A stretch of DNA of 64,000 bases from Cyanophora paradoxa (GCA_004431415.1 QPMI01000411.1:124001-188000); one strand, 5' to 3'. Shown: positions 1 to 12,140, counted from the stretch's first letter. Numbers and translations: made by a program. Notes: a model not told the origin generated them from the letters alone.

Positions 1-1959
1 GCCGGCTGGGGCTAGTGGGCGATGGAGGGGGCGGCGGAGGGGTGGAGGCCGCCCCGGGCGACCTCGAGGAGGGCGCGTATGGAGGCGATGCGCGGGTGCG
101 CGTCGGTGAAGCAGAGCGGGAAGCGGCCCTGCGACGGGGCGAGTCGCTCCCTGGATGGAGGCGAGCGGGCGGCCGCGGGGGGCGCCGGCCTCTGACCTGA
201 AGGAGGGCGATGGACTCCTCGAAGCACGCCGCCGCCCTCTCCCGCGCCCCTGCCCCCGCCCCGATCGCCCCGCCGCTCTCTAGGGGGGGGGGGGGGGAGG
301 GGGGTACCGATGATGAGGTAGCACTCGCCGAGGCGCATGAGCGCGTGGCCCCGCAGCGGCGTCTCGCTCGCCCCGTCCGTGATCTGCCCCCGCCCCGCAT
401 CACCACGGAGGGCAAAAATAAGGGGAGGGGCGGGGGGACGCGGGGGGGGGGGGGGGGCGCCGAGGGGAGGGAGGGGGGTACCTTGATGAGGACGAAGAAG
501 GCGCGGAAGAGGCGCACGGTGTCGCGGCAGGAGCGCCCGGGGTACTGCGGCATGCTCTGCCGCATGAACCTGCCCCCGCCCGCCCCGGGAGGCTCGCACG
601 GGCAGCTGGATTCGAGGGGGGCCCTGCCGGAAGGCGGAGGCGAGGGGCGGCACCTGGAGATGTAGAGGACGTCCCTGCGGGGCGGGGGGCAAGCGTCGGG
701 CGCCCGCACCTGGGCGCGGAGGGCGGGGGGGGGAGGGGGCGGCGGGGGCGCGCGCGCACCAGTAGTGGGAGTTGACGCCGCAGGTCTCCTGCGCCCCGCC
801 CCGCCCCGCCCCGGCGGCCCATCAGCGGGGGCAGCGGACAGCGAGATCGAGAGCCGCTGGCGGGGCCTTGCCAGCGCCGGGGCCGGGGCCGGGGGGACCT
901 TGAGGAGGGTGAAGATGAGCTTCCAGTCCTGCGCCGCCGAGGCGAGCCGCTCCATCCGCAGGCTCGCGTACATCTGCCCCCCAGCGCCCCGGCGGGTGGG
1001 TCAGCCGGGGGTCCAGGCCCTCGGTTCCTGCCGGCTGTGCGGGGGCGGACGCGGTACTGGAGGGTGCGGATGGCGAGCTGCCGGTACTCGGGCCCCGTGG
1101 CCGACGCCCGCTGCGCGAGCTTCGGCCCCTCTCGCCACGCGCCACGGAGAGGGGCAGGGGCACCTGCCAGGCCTCGATCCCGCGCGTGGCGTACCCCGCC
1201 GCTTCGGCGAAGCGGTGCCGGAGGAGCTCCAGGGCGCCTGCGGCCGCGGCGAGCGGGCGGGGCGGGTCGGGGGCCGGCTGGGGCGGGGCCGGGGCCGGGG
1301 CGGGGGCGGCGCACTGAAGCCCTGGTAGCAGACGGCCTCGTCCCGCGCGTCCTCCGCCCCCTCCTCGAACCTGCCGGCCGCCGCGTCGAGGGCACGAAAA
1401 TCGCTGGCAAGGCGCAGGTTCGAATCCGTCGGCGCCGCACCAGTAGACCTTGCTCGCCATGTCCCGCAGCAGGGAGACGCTGCTCGGGACCAGCACTGCG
1501 CCCCGCCGTGAGGGCGCGGGAGGAAGAAGCGAGGGCGCCCGGCGCGCACCGACGAACGAGAGCAGCGTTGCGATGACCCTGAGGGAAGACGCGGTTGGGG
1601 TGAGAGGGGGGGGTGGAGCTGCAAGGGGAGGTAACAAGCGAACCGAGTCTCCAGGCGGCACGGGCTGAGCTGCCTGCACCTCGGAGTCATGATCGGCGGG
1701 CGGCTTCGGGCAGGGCGGGCGGGGGCAGCGGGCGGGGGGCGCGGGGGCAGGCGGGACGCACCGGCGGATGAGCTCGCTCCAGGCTTGCCAGAGGCCCTCC
1801 ACCCCGCTCCCCTGCCGCCCGTGCTGCCAGCGCCGGCCGAGGGCGTCGGCGCGAGTCAAGCGCGAGTCAAGCCCGAGCCTCTATCTGCCTGCGAGCTGCC
1901 CGCACCATGAAGTCGAAGACGCCCTTCCGCACGAGCCACTCGATGTGGAGCGAGGCGAT
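1..1959 (-). CDS. Unrecognised multi-exon gene, 3' part missing at the left edge
   Basis: I do not recognise the product. Consecutive minus-strand exons can be joined in phase: 1959-1906, 1823-1762, 1673-1644, 1578-1550, 1495-1441, 1403-1315 and 1237-1164. Further exon-like pieces follow near 1140-1060, 975-897, 575-483 and 395-310. Each is bounded by GTGCG-type donors and GCAG acceptors. The peptides are helix-rich and hydrophobic in pattern, for example HIEWLVRKGVFDFM, ELLRHRFAEAAGYATRGIEAWQ in part, AQDWKLIFTLL and GHALMRLGECYLIIG. This suggests an alpha-solenoid scaffold such as a large trafficking, nuclear-pore or ubiquitin-system protein. One junction near 1060-975 is out of phase by one base. 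The reading frame stays open to the left edge, so the C-terminus lies outside the window. The 5' end is not fixed and may lie in the block to the right. Confidence 0.55.
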
Positions 1960-4400
1960 CTGCCGCGCAGTCGGACCCGGGCTCGCGCAAGGGAGCGATT
2001 GGGGGGGCTAGCGGGGGTTCGAGCAGCGTAGGCCGAGGGGAAGAAGGAGATTGGAGGAAGCGCGGCACCTCGTTTCGGGCGGCAGGGGACTCGGCGGCGG
2101 CGTCGATGAGGAGGCGGGACTTGTCGAGGAGCTGCGGGCGGCGGGCGGGCGCGCGTCGGTTTTCACGGGGAGGGAACGCCCCCCAGGCGCGCGCTGCACT
2201 CGCCTGGGCGACCTGCTCCTCGGAGATGACGGTGAAGTCGAGGGGGAGGACGCTCGCCGGGCCCATCGCCACCTGCTCGAGCCCGCCCCGCATCGACCCA
2301 CGCTCGCGCGGGGCCGGGGCCGGGGCCGGGAGCCGGGGCGGGCCTTGAGGAAGTCGAGGATGGCGCGGGGGGAGCTCGCCGGGTCGACGCCGGCGGCCGC
2401 GAGGGGCCTGCGGGCGGCGCAGGGCGGCGGGCGTCGGCGCAGGCGCAGGGAGCAGCGGGCTCGACGCTCTCCCGCCCGATGCGTGCGCGCTGCTCCGGCG
2501 TGCCCCCGCGCGACACGACCGCACGACCGCGCGCACCCGCTCGGGCTGAGGTCGGGTTGCGAGGGGAGGGCCACAAGGGCGGAGTGGGCGGAAGAGACGA
2601 ATGCGGCGACCTGCGGGGATCCAGAGCATCGCAGGCGGAAGCTTCGCTTGAGGCAGGGGGGGGGGGGGGGGGGGCGGGAAGGGGAGGGGCCTGGGGCGCG
2701 CACCAGGCCCTGGCCCCCGACGCCGCACAGGTCGCACAGGAGCCGGTGGAAGCCTGCCGGGCGCAGCGCCACCCCCCGCGCCCCTCGCGTCAGCCGCTTC
2801 TCGTTTTGTGTGCGGGCCGCGCGCCAGGGCGCTGCTGCCTAAAGCTAGGGATGCTGCGCGCGGGGGGGAAGGGCGGCGCGCACGGAACTGGCCGTAGGCG
2901 GTGGTGCACAGGTCGCTGGCCAGCAGGCGAGGGTCGAGCAGGACCTGAACCGGGGGCGGGGGCCCGGCCGTTGGACCCCGGGGCGAAGGCCGCGGCCGCG
3001 CGGGGCGGGGCCCGAGGTACCTCTCGGAGCTCCCGCAGGCTCGCCTCCCGCGCGAGCTCCCGCCCGCAGGCCGCCGCCAGCGCCTCGCACCTGCGCCCAG
3101 GGCCAGCCCCGCGTCGACGTGAGCGCGCGTGGCGGCGCGGGGACGCAACGCAGCGGGGGGCGGGGGCGCACCGCGCAGCGAGCGCCTGCGCCTCCTCCCG
3201 GGGGACCGACATCGCGGCGGGAAGCACCGAGTCCGCGTGCTGCGCGCGTATAACCCCCTTGGGCGCGGGCGAGGAGAGCGGGGCGCGAGGGGTACAGCTG
3301 ACCCGCTCCACTCCGGACCCTGATACCGGAGCCGCCGCGGCCGCCGCGTGCACGGAAGGCGGTCGCGAGGGCGACGGGGCAAACGCCGATCCCTGCCGCG
3401 CCGTCAAAGCCGCGGGCGCGAGAGCGCGCGCCGGGCGCCGGCGCACCGGCGCGGCGCCCCGCAGCGCCACCGGATCCATGAAGCTGCGCGCGCACAGAGT
3501 GAGTCACACGGGCAGGGGTGCAGATGCACGGTCCAGATTTGCACAGGCGCACTCGAAGTTCTCCTCGGAAGGGGGAGAGGCGGCCGGGGCGGCGGGGACC
3601 GGGCAGGCCCAGGGGCGATCCGGGATGATATCCTGCGGCGGGCAGTCGTGAGGCGCGCCGAAAAGACGGGCGCCAACGGGGGATTTGGAAGGGGGGTACG
3701 CTCGCCTCGGCGGGCATCAGGGGGTCGTCGTCCAGAATGGACCACCAGCGGCGGGAGCCCTCCTCGCCTGCGCCGCCGCTCGGGCGGCACGGACGCAAAG
3801 CGAAGCGTGCGGCGCCGGGGCCGCACCGTACGGGTCGGGGGCGTCGGCCGGGGCGGGGCGGGGCGCCGGGGCTGGAGCCCGGGGAGGAGCCGGAGGCGGC
3901 GCCCGGCCCGAGGCGGCGCTCGAGGGCGAGCTCGAGGCGCCCCCGCCGGCCTGCGCGACCGCGCCCGCGCGTGAGCGGGGGGAGGGGGGAGGGGGAAGGG
4001 GAGGGGTGGGGGGGGGGGGGGGGGGGGGGGCGGGGCGGGGCACGAGAGGGCGGCGGAGCAGGCGCGCTCGAGGGCGAGCACCGCCTTCCCGAAGGCCTTT
4101 TCCGGGCTCCCCGGCCCCGACCGCCCCTCCCCGCCGCCCTCCTCGCCGCCCTCCCCCGCCTCGCCGTCCCCGGCCGAGGCGCAAGGCAGACCCTCCAGGT
4201 CCACGCTGGGCGGGCGTGAGGCCTAGGCGCCCCAGACCGCCGGGCGCCGGGGGGGCGGGTGGATGCGCACAGGGGCAGCCGGTCGATGAGCGCGACGAGG
4301 TCGGGTTCGGGGGCGGCACCCCCCCCGGCCTCGGCCTCGGCGTCCGGGCCTGCAAAAGGGGCCCTTCGGGTCCGAGCGGGAGGGAGGGCGCGCGCCCGGA
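1960..4400 (-). other. Exon-rich block, minus strand, gene boundaries unresolved
   Basis: The block holds more minus-strand coding-like segments separated by short introns of the local type. Examples are a segment with LPLDFTVISEEQVAQ near 2250-2180, one with FHRLLCDLCGVGGQG near 2775-2715, one with LLDPRLLASDLCTTAYGQF near 2950-2880, one with CEALAAACGRELAREASLREL near 3090-3020, a serine/proline/arginine-rich piece below a possible ATG at 3479, SILDDDPLMPAEA near 3745-3705 and EKAFGKAVLALERACSAAL near 4115-4050. Composition is very GC-rich, so false open frames abound on both strands. The segments may extend the gene to the left, the gene to the right, or both. I assign no function. Confidence 0.4.
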
Positions 4401-5509
4401 GCCCTCACCGGCGTCCGAATCAGTGAGGTCGATCTCCGTGGAGCTCGAGGGGGGAGGCCGGCGCGCGGCCTCGTCGCGCGGCGCGCGCCGCTCGCGAGGC
4501 GCCCTCGGCTTGGGCCTGCACACAGGCTCGGCGACGGATCCCGTGTCCTGGCCTGCACGCCCGTCATCGCGGGCAGCTGCATGCCGGCGGGCGGGTGCGG
4601 GGGCTCGCGCTCGGGGCTCACTCCTGTGGGCGCGCGTGGTGACCTCCAGGGCGCCCACGGTGGGCATCCAGTCCCCGTCGCGCCCCGTCGCCTCCAGCCG
4701 CAGCGCGAAGCGCCGGCCCCCGTGGCAGTGCTGCCGGCGCGCCAGCAGTCGGCAGGGGCGCACGAGACCTTCCGAGGGGCCCGGGCGGTGCCCTCGGACG
4801 CACCGTCGCGGCGTGGAAGCCGAACGCGGCTTCGGAGACGCCGTCGGGGCCTATCGTCAGCACCACCTGCCGCCGCGCCGCCGGCCGGATCAGAAGCCGG
4901 TCGGAGGGCGGCGGGGGGCGCGGGGGCGGGCGCGGGCCTCTTCCGCGCTGGACGTCTGGGGGAGGGAGTTGGAGCAGCCTTTCCCCCCGGGGGTGTAGCA
5001 CAAGAGCGGGCCGGAGCCTGCAGGGGCCCGTCGTCAGCTCCGGCAGCTGCGGCATTCCCGGAGGGCGACGGCGGCCCCAGCCCGTGGTGGTGGCGCGCAC
5101 CGGGGACCGGCCTCTTCCGCTTCGGGCTCGAGGAGACTCCGCCAATTTCGGACCCCGCGGGAAGCCTCCCCAGGACAGGGCCCCCGCCGCACGCGTCTGC
5201 GCCGGCGCCGCGCCCCTTCGGCGTCGGAGGTCGCGCGCGCGCGGGCGGCAGATCATGAGATCTCACCGGCGTAGCGCAGAGTGACGCGCACGGAGGCACC
5301 GAGCCACTCCGCGCACGCCTCGGGCCGCCTGTCCGTGAGGCAGAGCTTGTACTGCCTGCGCGTGCGCCATGGCCAGGGGCTCCGCATCAAGCGTAGTCTA
5401 GAGCGGCGGGCGACGCCCACGCCCACTTACCTAAATGTCAGCAGCGAGTAGCGCGCGCAAATGTTGACCGGTGCGCCGACGATCGCGGACGGCGCCACTT
5501 CGGCAAAGT
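4401..5509 (-). CDS. Unrecognised protein, possible beta-sandwich domain
   Basis: Five minus-strand exons join in phase: 5509-5431, 5355-5267, 5017-4938, 4866-4804 and 4730-4622. A further exon around 4500-4410 ends in an acidic TEIDLTDSDAG stretch. The joined protein runs through ICARYSLLTFRQYKLCLTD, a CAEW motif, GGSGPLLCYTPGGKGC, VVLTIGPDGVSEAAFGFH and GGRRFALRLEA to VGALEVTTRAH. Alternating hydrophobic strands ending in a short RF.L.LEA...LEVTTR segment resemble an immunoglobulin-like or Rel/IPT-type beta-sandwich, but I cannot name a family. The start codon is upstream of 5509 and not identified. The intron at 4937-4867 uses a GC donor after GAG. The relation to the exons at 1.9-4.4 kb is unknown. 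Confidence 0.5.
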
Positions 5510-6095
5510 CTGCGCGCCGGCGCGCGGGGGGGCAGGGGCAGATCATCAGATTGAAGTTGAGTAGAGAGGTCGCGCTCGATGTGCGCAAGGCAAACCGGCG
5601 AAGCGGCTCACGCCGGCCCGCTGCATCAAGGCGAAGGTCGGCTGCCGCCCTGGCAGCCGAGGCTGCGGCGGCCCGTGGGCGTTCGCCGCATCGCAGCCGT
5701 ACATCTGCATATCCTCGGGCCGCGCCGCAGCTGTCACCGCCAGATGACGCCTCCGCGCGGCGAGCACGTGTCGCACGCGGTCGCCGGCCGCAGACTCGCC
5801 GATCGATCAGGCCGCCTACACGGTTACACCGTGGCACGTATGCGCTCGAATCGAAAGAGGGGTCGGAATCGGACTAACCGGACTCTGAGCTCGAGGGACA
5901 CCGGGTACGAGCCTACTACGAGGGGGCTGCTGGCGAAAGTGGAGCGCAGCTATCGACTCTATGCGACTCTAGCGTACTCGCGTGGAGTCGATTTCGACCC
6001 TGCGCTTGAGTGCGTAGTAAACTTCGTTGAAGTTCGTTCCACCAGCCGGGTACAACGCCAGTTCAGTTACCAAAAGAGCAGTCCGAGCCTTCAAC
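5510..6095. other. Intergenic region, possible divergent promoter
   Basis: The stretch lies between a minus-strand gene starting somewhere above 5509 and the plus-strand metacaspase at 6096. It probably contains the first exon of the minus gene, because the frame is open for about 400 nt, but no start could be chosen. GC content falls towards 6000. No RNA gene or repeat is seen. Confidence 0.4.
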
Positions 6096-8184
6096 ATGAC
6101 AAAGCGCGGCCTGATCATCGGTTCGTAAGCTTGCTGTATCAGCAGGCGCTCGAAAACCGGACGCGGCGCTCGCCCTGACCGCGCCACTCTAGCCTTCTCG
6201 AACGTGGCCCCTGCAGAGCTCTGATCGCTTTCTTGCGACGGTTTCGTAGGAATCAACTACTCGACCGGCCCGGCCAACATCCAGCTTCAAGGTTCGTTGT
6301 TAAGTGGAAAGGGACCCGGCTTCCTTAGAGACAGACCAGCCTTTGATGCACGTACAATCGCTTTTAAACGCTACAGTGACCGGCGTACTCGTTCGGTCCT
6401 AGGATTTCTAGCCCCTTCAATCCTCGCTGACTGATGCGATTGCAGGGTTCGTCCGAACCGCCTCTCTCTTTCGTTGAGTTTCGCTGAACAGTTCGCGCAA
6501 ACGTAGCTGCGTGAACGACACCAGGTCGGCGTGCCGCTCCGATCCGTGCTCGCTTGCACAACGCGCGCCTGACGCGGCGCCGTGACAGGACCTGGGCCGG
6601 CATCCTCTCCCAGTTCGGCTACTCCGATGTGACCGTCATCGCCGAGAGTGGGCACTTCCACCCGCCCCGCAGCCGCCTCCGCCGCTGACGCCGCGAACCC
6701 GAAGAGCCCGGGGCGCCGCCGACGGCGCCGGGCCAGCCCACGAAGCGGGCGATCATGGGCGCCATCAAGAACCTCATCGACTCCGGTGAGCTGCCAAAGC
6801 GGACGCGCCGCGGGCGCCCGCCGGGCTGCGGGGCTGACCCCCCCGCGCGGCGGCGGCGGGCAGCGCGCTCCGGGGACCAGCTCTTCTTCAGCTTCTCGGG
6901 GCACGGGATCCAGGTGCCGGACTACAGCGGGGACGAGGCGGACGGCTTCGACGAGGCCCTCGTCCCCATCGACGCCTTCGAGCTCGCCGTGCGCCCGCCC
7001 CGGGCCCCCCCGCCCGCCCTCCAGACGCCGGCTGAGGCCCCGCGCGCCTCGCTCGCTCGCACCAGGCCCGCGGGGAGGACGGCTACATCGTGGACGACGC
7101 GCTGCACAAGGCGCTGGTGGGGCGCCTGCCGCCGGGCGTGCAGCTCACGGTCGTCATGGACTGCTGCCACTCGGGCACCGGCCTCGACCTCCCCTACGTC
7201 CACAAGGTGCGCGATGGCGACGCGGCGCGGTGCGGGCCGCCTCGGAGGGCGCGGTGCGAGGGCCGGGGCAGGTCTCGGGCAAGCTCTCCGACCACGTCGT
7301 CGGCCACGTCCTCGACCACGTGCGCCCCTCCCCCCGCCCCTCCCCGCCGCCCGCGCCCGCGCCCGCGCCGGCGCCCTCTGAATCTGCCGCAGGGCGGCTC
7401 GGGCGGCGGCTGCTTCCCCCTGTTCGCCTCGCTCGGCATTTGCCAGCCGCACGGTTTGCCGGCCTCAGCTCTCCGGAGCCCCCCGCGCGAGCGGGCCGCT
7501 GACGTGGACGGCGGCGGGTGGCGGCAGCGAGCGAGCGGGAGGTTGGCGAGGCGACGCTGGCGGCCTTCCGCGCCCAGGCGCGCCCGCGGGACATCTTCCG
7601 CGGCGACCCCCGCAGCGCCCGCGCCGCCAACGCCGGCTTCACCGTCCGCCCCTTCCCCTCGCGTCTCGCTCCGTCCTGCGAGGCCCGCGCTGACGCGCCG
7701 CGGCGCGGGGCCGCAGGGCGCGCCCGTGAACCAGAGCCTGCTGCAGTCCGTGCGGCCGCGCGGCGGGCCCGGCTCGGCGCCGCCGCGCGGGGACGTGCGG
7801 TCGCGCTCGATGGGCGGGGCGCCGGGGGCGGGCACGAAGGGCCGCGTGGTGATGTTCTCGGGGTGCCTGGACGACCAGACGAGCGCGGACATCGGGGAGA
7901 GCCACGCGGCGTCGGGGGCCCTGACCTTCGCGTTCAGCCAGACCATCAAGCTGATGGCCAGCTCCGGCAAGAAGCAGACCTACGCCGCCATCCTCTGCTC
8001 CCTCCGCGACTTCAGTGCGCCGACCTCGCGCGCACCCTGCCCATGGCTATCGCCCTCGCTGCTGAACTGACCGCCCGCCCGCCTCGACCGAATCCGCACA
8101 GTGCGGAGCCGCCGGTACGCGCAGGTCCCGCAGCTCTCCTCGTCCTTCCCGCTGGACCCCGCCGTCGAGACGTTCTCTCTCTGA
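6096..8184 (+). CDS. Type I metacaspase (caspase-fold cysteine protease) without prodomain
   Basis: Exons: 6096-6120, 6250-6291, 6507-6524, 6589-6647, 6705-6785, 6864-6988, 7066-7206, 7272-7319, 7393-7453, 7528-7643, 7717-8014 and 8102-8184. The protein opens directly with MTKRGLIIGINYSTG, the first beta strand of the p20 caspase fold, so no N-terminal prodomain is present. It then shows CVNDTRTW, PTKRAIMGAIKNLIDSG, the catalytic histidine in FSFSGHG and the catalytic cysteine in VVMDCCHSGTGLDLPY. A p10-like half follows, with VVMFSGCLDDQTSADI and a C-terminal QVPQLSSSFPLD segment. The p20-p10 order makes it type I. These enzymes cut after Arg or Lys and are usually calcium dependent and cytosolic. 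All exons join in phase except 6291/6507, which needs one extra base, most simply a G missing from the G run at 6291. Confidence 0.92.
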
Positions 8185-9119
8185 GCGGACTGGGCCGGGC
8201 CGGACCTTGGAGGCGAAAGCCGGAGGTTGTGTTACGTATATGTACTTCGAGAAACATGCAGGCTGCAGACAGAACGTCTACAAGCTAGACGGATCTCAAC
8301 TTTGGGGCTCCAGTTCGTGGGATTGGACCACGCGGGGCGCCCAGCCCGCCATCCACCGCCGGAGCGGCTTCGGTCGGCCGAGCACGGAAAGGCCCCCTTG
8401 AGGGAGGGAGTACGCCCTCCCCGGCACCTAGGTGAAGTGCCGAAGATTGCAGCACCGGTGGATCGGGAGGCGACGGCCCCCCGCGGGCGGAAGGTGCCCG
8501 CGGGGGGGAGCCTGCGCACGGCGGCGGCGCGCGCGCGCGCGAGGTCAGGTCACGCGCACGAGGTCAGGTCAAGTTCCTTCTGGGCTTGTTGGGACCACTC
8601 GACGCCACCACGCTGTTGTGATCAGAGTATGCTTTGTCTGCCTTAATGACACGTCAATAACTCCAATCTTGCAACATTTTGTGTACGTGTACGCGCCGAT
8701 GCCAGCTGCAGAGCTTAGGAAGCCCCCTTGAATTCCATGACGAGCTTGTAATGCGCAGCATGAATGCGCAGAATTTCCATGATCATGACCAGCTTGCATG
8801 CGCAGCTATGAGCTGCATGCGCAGCTCAGCTGCAGGCTGCAGCTGAGGAGTTGAACCTGGAGTACAGTGGAGTTCGGGTGGGGGGTACAGACTTCTCGAC
8901 CGCTGCAATAGACATCGAAAACAAAGCCTTGAAGACCCAGTGCAGAAGCGCCGCCGTGCGTGCGTCAAGCGCTTTAGAGCTAGCCAGCAGTTGCTCAGTG
9001 TTAGCTTGAGCCCACGACCTCGTTGTAGCTAAGCTAGCTAGGACGTGGGCATTGTCTGAGAGGATGTGGAGGCGATCTCGTTGATCTTGAGCACTCTCCG
9101 CCGCCGCCTGTGCCGCACC
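8185..9119. other. Intergenic region with short palindromic repeats
   Basis: No gene is supported. The stretch holds two copies of a GAGGTCAGGTCA-like element near 8540-8575. It also has a run of self-complementary words (CATGATCATG, GCATGCGCAGC, CAGCTGCAGGCTGCAGCTG) at about 8775-8845. Open frames here are short and lack splice-linked partners. Confidence 0.6.
8583..8620. repeat. Dispersed repeat copy A (about 38 bp)
   Basis: The segment GGGCTTGTTGGGACCACTCG and its continuation GACGCCACCACGCTGTTG recur with a few substitutions at 27889-27926. One copy is intergenic and the other sits just upstream of a coding region. Nature unknown. Confidence 0.6.
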
Positions 9120-12100
9120 ATGGGCCGCCAAACCTACAGAGACACGCTGACGGGTCCCAAGCGGGCCCCAACGCTTGAATGGAGCGAGGGTGAGCGCTTC
9201 TTAGCTAGTCTTGTTCTCCAGAAGGCGCTGACACTGTCCCGCAGCGGCGCAGTACGGCCTCGCCAAAGTCGGCGCACGGCCCTCTCATTCTCCAAGGCCG
9301 CCGAGCCCTCTGGGTGCCGGTGCAGACGCGGAGCAGCCCACTCTGGAGTCTCTCGGGGTCGCCAACTCGGGCCACTTCCCCTTGCTGTGCGCCCGCCGCC
9401 CGGCCGGGAAGGCGCGCCGTGCGAGCGAGCCCGACGCGCCTCCGCAGCTTCTTCAAGGAGGCGCGGTACCTGGCGTCACGGGGCGGCCCGGCCGGCGCCG
9501 GCCTCTCCGCTTCGGCCTCGGCGCCGCTCCTGAGCATCGTGCGGGCCGCCACCGCGGCGAGCACGCTCGGCGTGCCGAAGCGGAGCGTCCAGCTCTCGAC
9601 CGCCGACTCGGCCCGCGCCCTCAGTGCCGCCGAGCGGCGCGGGAGCATGCCGCCGGGCACCTCGCGGCGCACCCACCGCACCGCCCGCCCGTCGCTGGGG
9701 GACGGGGAGGCGGCGGAGGCGGCGGGGCCGGCGGGGGCGGGGGAGGACGGCTCCTCCCCGGCCGGCTCGCCCTCGGGGAGGGGCGGGGCCGGGGCGCAGC
9801 TGGCGCAGCGGTTCGTGGAGCTGGAGAAGAAGATCGCGGCGGCGGCGAAGAAGGAGGCGCGGAAGAAGCAGCAGCAGGGCCGGCGCCTGCAGGTCGCCCG
9901 CCGCCGCGAGTCGACCTCCAACGTCCCCCAGGGCTCCGGCGAGGCCCCCGCCGTCCCCGCCCTCACCTCCAGCCTGCTCGGGACCCTCGGGCCCGCCGCC
10001 GACCGCCCCGGCACGCACGACAAGGCCCCCTCGGTCTCGACGGCGCGCTCGGCGATCTCGCAGGGCGGCGGCGGCCTCGGCGGGGGCGTCCTGGCGCCCA
10101 TCCCCGCCGAGCTGCGCACGCTGCTCCTCCCCAAGCGGCTCCTGGCGGCCACCTCGACGACGCCCTCGCAGCGGGCCGCCCTCAACGCCGCCGACTACGC
10201 CGCGGCGATCCCGAAGCGCAAGCTGGCGCTCACGCGGGCCCTCTGGAAGGAGTACTGGCGGGCCACGGGCGAGGCGCAGGCCACGGGGCCCGCCCGCCGC
10301 GTCCGCGCCATCCTGCGCGACGCCGGCGTCCTCGGCCCCGCCCCGCCCGCCTCCGCCACGCACCCGCTCCCCTCCTCCCGCTCCTCCGCCGCCCTCCAGC
10401 TGCCGCCCCCCGGCACCGGCACCGGCTCCGGCGCCGGCTCCGCCCCGACGGCGGCCCTGCTGGGGCCGAGCAGCGCCCCCGCGCCCGGGACGGCGCCCTC
10501 CTCGTCGGCCCCCGCGAGCCGGAGCAGCTTCCTGAAGCGCTCCAAGAACGCCTCGGGGCTGGGGGCCTCCCGCGTCGCCCTGCCCCCGCCCTCCCCGGAG
10601 AAGCCGCCGGCCGCCCCCGGCGCGCCGCTCCCGCCGCTGCCGGCCCTGGCGGAGCCGGGGCAGCAGGCGGGGCGGAGGCGCTCTCGGCGGCGCGGGCGGC
10701 GCTGGAGGGGATCGTGGGGGGCCTGACGGAGGCCGGCCTGGCGCTGCTGCGGCCGACGACCCCGACGCCGCGCTCCGTGCCCCGCGCCGTCGACATCGAC
10801 CCCGGGAGCGGCTGGCAGGCCTACTGCGAGGCCTGCGCCGCCCTCGAGACCCGCGCCCTCGCCGCCGTCGAGGAGGCCGCCCGCGCCCCCTCCCTCAGCC
10901 TCCCCCGCCGCGCCCTGCTCGCCCGCGGCGCCGCCGCCCTCGCCCTCTTCCTCCAGCAGAACCGCTACGTCACCCGCCTCGACCTCCGCGACAACGGCAT
11001 CGAGAGCTCCGCCGCCGTCGGTCCGCCCTCCGCACCGCTCTCCGACCTCCTCTGCTCACACGGCTCGCCCCGCAGCGCTGGGGACGGCGCTGGCGGCGAA
11101 CCAGACGGTGACGTACCTGGACCTCTCGGGCAACCGGCCGGGGCTCGCCGGCTGCGCGGCCATCTGCGCGGCGCTGGCCTCCAACGAGGGCGAGCTGCAC
11201 ACGCTCCGCCTCGCCAACTGCGCCCTCGGCGACCGCGAGGCCGCCGTCGCCGCCCTCGCCCTCGAGCAGAACTACACCCTCACCCGGCCCGCCCCGGCCC
11301 CGCCCCCGCCCCGCCCCGCCCTCGCCGCCCCCTCTCACGCCGCTTCGCCCGCAGCCTGGACCTCTCGTACAACGGGGTGGGCGACCGGGGCGCCCTCTCC
11401 CTCGCGCGCGCCCTCATCCTCAACGAGGTCGTCACCTCGCTGGACCTCAGCTGGAACCGCCTCCGCTCCAAGGCCGGCGTCGCCCTCGGCACCGCCCTCA
11501 CCAAGAACGAGGTCCTCACCGACCTGCGCCTCGCCTCCAACGGCCTCGGCGGCTCCGGCCTCTCCACCATCGCGCGCGCCCTCTCCACGAACGCGGCGAC
11601 GGCGCTGCGCGTGCTGGACCTCACGCAGACGGGCATGGACGACGACGCGGCGGCCGCCCTCGCCGCCGGCCTCAAGGCCAACCGCACCCTCGAGCGCCTC
11701 TGCGTCGGCCGCAACGGCGAGCTCTCCGACGAGGGCGCCCGGCCCCTGGTCCGCCCCCGCCCCGCCCGCCCCGCCGGCCCCCGCGCCCCGTCGGCCGACG
11801 CCTGGGGGTGCAGGTGGAGGCCCTGGCGGGGCACGCGGGCCTGAGGAGCTGGGCGTGCAGGGCGTCATCGTGCGCCCCCCGCCCGCCCCCGCCTCGTCGC
11901 GCACCTGACGCCGGCCGGCAGCTGGCGTTCGGGCCCCCCGACCCCGAGGAGGACCCGCGGCTGCTGAGCGTCGCGGCGGTGCCGAACGCGCTCGCCGCGC
12001 CCGAGCCGCTGCCCCGCGCCACGGAGGGCATGCGCGCCTGGGAGCTCGAGGCGGTGCAGCGCATGCGCGCCCGGCCCATGCCCGTCACCCCCGCCGCCGC

Positions 12101-12140
12101 GGCGCCCCCCGGCCCGGAGTCGAAGCCCAAGAGCGCCTAG
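9120..12140 (+). CDS. Coiled-coil and leucine-rich-repeat (RNI-like) protein
   Basis: Exons: 9120-9189, 9245-9386, 9448-11020, 11076-11286, 11355-11748, probably 11846-11869, and 11922-12140. The start is the ATG at 9120 with MGRQTYRDTLTG. The N-terminal half is Ala/Pro/Ser-rich and disordered, with a short basic coiled coil (VELEKKIAAAAKKEARKKQQ). The C-terminal half carries at least six RNI/NLRC3-type leucine-rich repeats, with cores such as VTRLDLRDNGIE, VTYLDLSGN, LHTLRLANCAL, DLSYNGVGDRGALSLARAL, TSLDLSWNRL and LTDLRLASNGL. Such repeats mediate protein contacts; the partner is unknown. The third exon is one base short for its frame. The frame changes at about 10660-10690 in a G run, consistent with a missing G. 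The intron at 11287 has a GC donor. Confidence 0.85.

Noticed and set aside
1405-1445. GGTTCGAATCC followed by CACCAG, resembling the T-loop and 3' end of a tRNA
   Set aside because: No matching acceptor stem or D/anticodon arms lie upstream, and the segment is a short intron between two in-phase minus-strand exons.
9382-11844. An 820-codon plus-strand open frame as a single-exon gene
   Set aside because: Its first two thirds are low-complexity out-of-frame sequence. Only the end coincides with the LRR gene, where a one-base deficit shifts the true frame.
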